From Ophiura sarsii (lineage: Eukaryota; Echinodermata; Ophiuroidea; Amphilepidida; Ophiuridae), in NCBI GenBank assembly GCA_035610835.1, contig CM069455.1:41185944-41249943 (forward strand): a DNA stretch of 64,000 nt. Direction: 5' to 3'. The position numbers were made by a program, and so were the translations under genes. Under the pieces are notes generated by a model that searched no databases, had not been told where the DNA came from, and was given only the letters and a program-made list of their open reading frames with translations. The stretch's first letter is position 1; each line of letters opens with the position of its first letter. Positions 23,601 to 29,600 of the stretch are shown here, piece after piece.

Positions 23601-26600
23601 TAATAAATAGATCATAAATAGATTGTTAACAATTGCGCAAATCAGCACACACCCCAAACCTTTTCCTTGCTGCCACACATGGAGTCGTGAGCCTGGCAAA
23701 GGAAGCTAACAGTTTATTTAGTCCTGGCCAATCCTATGGGTGGGGATGCGTACCCCATATAAACTCACTACAACCCCCCTCAAGTTTTCTTGTTTGACAA
23801 CAAGAATTTACAGCTACCTATTTCTATTCCATTCATAGACTTATTTTCCAGAATCCAGTCGTGGGAGAGTTCTGGTACATCCTTAATCAAACGGCACATA
23901 CCCCATCCCCTACTGTGCTGCCACACATGGAGTGTGAGCTAGGCAAGTGGAGTCGACAGTTCATCACCCTAACCAATCATAGGGTTGAAGATGCAGGCCT
24001 ACATCACCCAACTCTCTCTTGTATTCTCCTAAGCTTCAAGGTTTCTTGTTTCATAACCAGAATTAACAGCTACCTATTTCTTTTTCATTTATAGACTAAT
24101 ATTCCAGAACCCAGTCGTGGGAGAGTTCTGGTACACCCTTAATCTAACGGCACACACCCCATCCCCTACCGTGCTACCACACATGGAGTGTGAGCTAGGC
24201 AAGTGGAGTAGACAGTTTATCACTCTGACTAATCCCACGGAGGAAACCCTGGAGTTGATGCCCAGCTGTACCAATCAGAGCAACTTTACGCTAGAAGTAG
24301 ATTGTGACAAGATAGTAAGTACAGTTAGACAACAAGGGTTCGATTGGAGCATCAGCAGGGTTCGATTGGAGTAAAATAAATATTGTGTTGATTTTGATAA
24401 TGTTATGCAGTCAAAAAGGCTACCAATAGACGTTATTAATAATTGGCACATTTACGTCAAAAGGGGCCGTGCTATCCAACTGAGCATGCTCAGAGCATTT
24501 AGTGCTAGTGCTACGAAAATGAGTGATGTTGTTTTTCAATGTGGTGAACTTTGCACTAATCATAAAAATGCTTCAGACTTCTGAGCTGTTCAATATTTGA
24601 CCTTATTACATTCGTGAAATAAACTTGAACGTATAGACTATCTATTCCACTAGTTTGAAATGAAATTTTTGCTGGTAACAGACACTATCTAGGAAAATGT
24701 AGAAGTTCACAGTAAGTTTATCGAGTATGTCTCCCTCTTTAGACATGAAATCGCCAAATAGGAATAACATCTATAAGGTAACAAAAAAATTCTAAAATCT
24801 CAAAAATTGGGGTCAATTTTGTATTTAAAAAAATCAGATTTACATTTGACCCAATTTGTCAAAATATTACTTTTTTTCTGCTTAAAATGAAAAATTTTGA
24901 TTGAATAGATTGCTTTTAAACTAAACATAGTCAATTCGACATTTACCAATTTTGTCTTGTCATGAATCACGGTCTGTCAGCAATTATATACTTGTCAGCA
25001 AAATGGAAGAAAAAAGGAAAATCGACCGACCGACCCAACTTAAAGATTTTTGGCACTTGAGGGCAACACAACATTTATTTGTTTTGGCCTAATCAGTACA
25101 GTAATAAAGCATAACTTTTAACTTTCTCTCTTACAGCTTATCCTAGCTGCTCACTCCACCCTAGAGGTCCCTCTACAATTTATGCCGTCTGCCCTCGGCC
25201 AAGCCGATCACACCTCAAAGATAACGTTCTACTGCGAACAGCTAGGTGAATGGATCTTCATGTCGTCAGGGACGGGTCTCACGCCCAAGGCTCTAGACCC
25301 TGTGAGCGTCAGCGCCACTCTAGGATCCAATACGTCGCTGATCATACCATTCAGAAACCCACTGAATGAGACTATCGTGGCGGATGTTCTGCTGTCAGGT
25401 ATGTATACACACACAGTTTGAGCACTAACCAGCCCTTTTATGGCAAAAGAATGTATCTTATATGTAGTTTTCTAACAGTATTTTAACATGATCAAAGTTA
25501 GCTTTTTTTCTCCATAAATCATGTAGTGGTAAAAGGCAGTATATCAATAGAAGTTTCAGAAGCAATATTGAAATTCCAACTATATATCATCTATTTTCTG
25601 TTAAACTATTGAAAAATTACATTCTTTACTATAACCCATAGACTAAATGAAATATAATTGTAAAATTTGAGTTTCTGAGAAATGTTCATATATGACATAT
25701 ACATGTATAAATTAACTTAAGAGTAGCGTGAATATTGAGTAATATCAACACAATTGTACCATGGACAGACAGACATACACGAGTAACATGGCCCATACAC
25801 TTTTATTTGCATCCATAAGATGCTGTGATGTTCATTACACTTTTTCATACAACCTCTCTTTTATCTCCGCAGATAACACAGCCTACGCCCAACAGTCCCA
25901 GAACAACAAAATAGAGCGTAACAAGATCGACACCGACTCTGCTTTCTGTCTGCTGCTAAAGCGCACCACCAACATACCCATCGCGCCCAAGACGACCCTT
26001 GACATCCCACTGACGTTTGCTCCCGACAACATGAATCTTCACGAGGCGTTGTGCGTGGTAGCGATACGTAGGGAAGACGGACGGCATTGGGAATATGAGG
26101 CGCCTCGGGATCCAGAACATCCTGCAGCCAGGAGGTATGGTTGATATCTGTGGCTTTGAAAGTGAAAATGTTTATGCTTTAGTTGAATTAGGCAAACATA
26201 AAACTGTGATAATAAGGTTTTTTTCTTTATGTTTATTATTCTATATTAACCCTTTTCAGGCGGCAGGCGTCTGCAGATGACATTCCATCCAAAATTTCAC
26301 AAAATGTTCCAAAATGTCGCAATTATTGAATTTCATGATCATATTTGGTATCACCATGAGAAATCCATTGAAATAAGTAATAATAATAATAATAATAATA
26401 ACAACACACACTTTTAAGCGCCTTGCTTTTAGAATTGACAAAACTCAAACATACTATTGGTTCAGTAGTCCTTGAGATAGACCTTGAAAGTTGGGAAAGG
26501 TTTCTGAAAAGTCTGATTTGTACATGGTCAAACTGGAAAGTGTTTAAGGGATACATAATTCCAAATGTATGCAAGTTTTTGCATATCAATAAACTTTAAA

Positions 26601-29600
26601 TAGTATATCTTGCAGTGTGCAAAAAAAAATTGAATTCCACTAGGGGTAGCAGTGAAGTGTAATGGTGTTCACATGCATTGAAAAGGGTATTATTTATAGT
26701 CAGGCTCTTTTTATGCATTGTGTTTTAGGGTAAAAAAAATGTATTAAAAAAACATATATATTTTGGTCCAAAAGAATTTGAATAGAATTTTTCTTGGCCG
26801 TTAGCTTTTTCATTTTGGACAGACAGATCTCTCTAAATAACAAGTAATTCCAAAATCTTAACGTAAAACCCCTAGGTGACCATACCTTTGAACATTTATC
26901 CTCCATCTGATGTTTTTGTTCAAAAATTACACTCTGTAAACCTTTCATCTTCTTCTCCATCAGGGACAATGACAGACGAGATCTTCAAGGCGGTCTGCGA
27001 GACATTCGTTGGCTGTACCCCATCCATGGCATACCGGAGTCCCACCCCACTGTGGACAGAGGTGCTGTGGTCAGCTGCCAAGCCAGGAGTCGTATTGAGG
27101 AGAGGATAGAGGTTTGTCTGACCGGCGCCGTGCCGAGCTCAGCCAGCGGGTATAAGACGGTCAAGACGAGGGCGATCACACCGAAGGAGATGCAAAGGGC
27201 GCAGACTGCAGATGGAGTGGTGGTGTCGGAAGGTGAGTGCATAGACCGAGTTGCATTGTCCCTCTATGTCTGAGCTGATCGGTGCTTGCCTTTAGATTGG
27301 TATATTCTTTGTATGCCCCCTAGCAAAGTCCAAAAGTAAAATTGGAGTCTCCTAATTAAGCTAATGTTACAATGAAATGTATTGCCTCTTATAAGGTTCA
27401 TTAATAATGTAGTATGAGCTCATCAAAGCATAAAATGATCCTTTATGGGAGGACTATTCTTGATTTAGACCAGGTTAAGTTGTTTTGTACATACAGACCC
27501 TAGTGTGTCAAAAATATGACTTATTTCTCATAACCTTGAATCTTAGTAATAAGTTATATTATCATTATCATTTGATTTTGTTATTCCACAGGTAACACAG
27601 TGGCCAATGAGTTTTCGCATGATCTGATCTACAACAATGATGATGCCCGTACTCAACTGGAGCACACAGTGTCGCTCAAACTCGTACGCAAAGAGAGAGA
27701 TAATCTATCGGGGATCGTTACGCTGGTGTTCAACGTAATCTACTCACCATTTAAAGTTATGAAGTAAGTTAACTGTTAAACTTGGCAAAACAATTCCCCC
27801 CTCACCCAACCCCACCCCTCACTTAAGTATTAATACACTAGTATTCAATGTCAGAAACTCCCCATTCAAAGTTATGAAGTATGTTTACAAGCTTGGTCCA
27901 TCCAGTGGATGGTTATAATGAAGCTTTGATGTGTAAATATATCCTATAAGCTCTCATGATAAGTTCTCGCTCCACAATACAAAGGTTGTGGGTTTGAGTC
28001 CTGTTGCGGCCAGCATGTTGTGTCCTTGGGCAAGGCACTTTATCACGCTTGCCTCTCTTCAGGTGTATAAATGAGTACTGGCATTAATTCATGTTGGAAG
28101 TAAAATATACTAGCTGTGCAGGAGGAGAAAGGAATTACATGGATGAGTCTGGCCCAAACGCTAAGGAAAGCGAGATGGGCACTCTATGCGCAAGCTTAGC
28201 TGGGCACGAGTCTTTACTTTACATCTACGCCACTGTGTCATTGTCATTTTATGTAAGGCGCACTGAACCCACGTATTATAATACCAAGATATGTAACCTT
28301 TAATACAAATTTAATGAATGTTAAACACATGTAAGCGTACAGATATTGTCTGATATTTTGGCGTTCTCAATTTACTCAGCAGTAATTGAGATACAGGTTT
28401 GCATCCAAAAGGGAGTGAATACATTAGTGTTGTCGAACAATCCCATAATTTTGTAATGATACAGTTTTCTGTCACTAACATTAAATAATTTAAATAATGT
28501 TTTACAGACATGATGTGCAGCTTTGTGTAAAGGCGGCTACAGGCGGGGTGTGGCGCTTTCCTCTGCGCTTTGTCTCCTCCGAGCCTATCATAGATGATCG
28601 TATCACCATAGAGTCTGTGGGTCTTAACAAGGAATCCTGCGTTGGGTTTAGGCTCACCAGCCAGGCAAGGTAAGTGAGGTTTTGATAGAACAGCGGCGAT
28701 ATACAGTTCTTTAATGGGTTCCTCTCAGATAGAAACAAGCAAACTTATTAATTGGGGTTTCAGATAACCCCACATTTGTTTCAGTCAAGCGATTTCACAC
28801 AGATTTACAAATTCAAGATGCATACGGCAACAGCTAGGAAATCTCTGTTCTACTAGTCCGACAGACCCATTTTGTGTGAATTTTCAACAAAAACGTAATA
28901 AAATTTCGGATTTAAAAAAAAATTGTGAACAAATTTTGTTTAAAATGTTTAAAATGTTCGAATATCTTTAAAAACTATTTAAGATTTTTAAAAATTCTAT
29001 GAAATTTATCGGAAAAAACCACACAAAACGCTCGACGGACTGACCCTACCTCAGAGATTAGTTACCTGTATAACAGGATTCTTGTTGCCTAAATGTGCTC
29101 TTTAACATTTTGTCATATCTACTTTTTCAACAGACATCCAGTATCCTTCAATGCCTACTTTGTAGCCGGTAGTGACGCTGAATTCACCGTCAGTCCGCAG
29201 ACAGGAGAGTTGAAACCCTTGGGTACCAAGGGTACATTGATAACCCTAGGCTTCACACCAAAGATCTATGGCAAAAGCTACCAAGCTAAACTAGTTGTAC
29301 AGGTATGTGTAATTAACAGGATGTTCTATAGTATGATCAGTTCCAAATTGGCGAAAGCCTTCATACAGCAGCGAATGAATACAGATGGACTGGGCGTGCT
29401 GAAGGCAACACACGCACTGTGTATAATATGCGTAAAGTGTGTGTAAGGCCAAAACCGGGTGCGTGTGACCATAATTTACAGGGGACTTTGCAGGTGAATT
29501 CAATGACGCAAAATTGATCAAGGCATTCAGATTTTACTATATCTTGACAAACACACAGCCGCAAAGTACTGAAGGCAACACACACACACGCACTGTGTAT

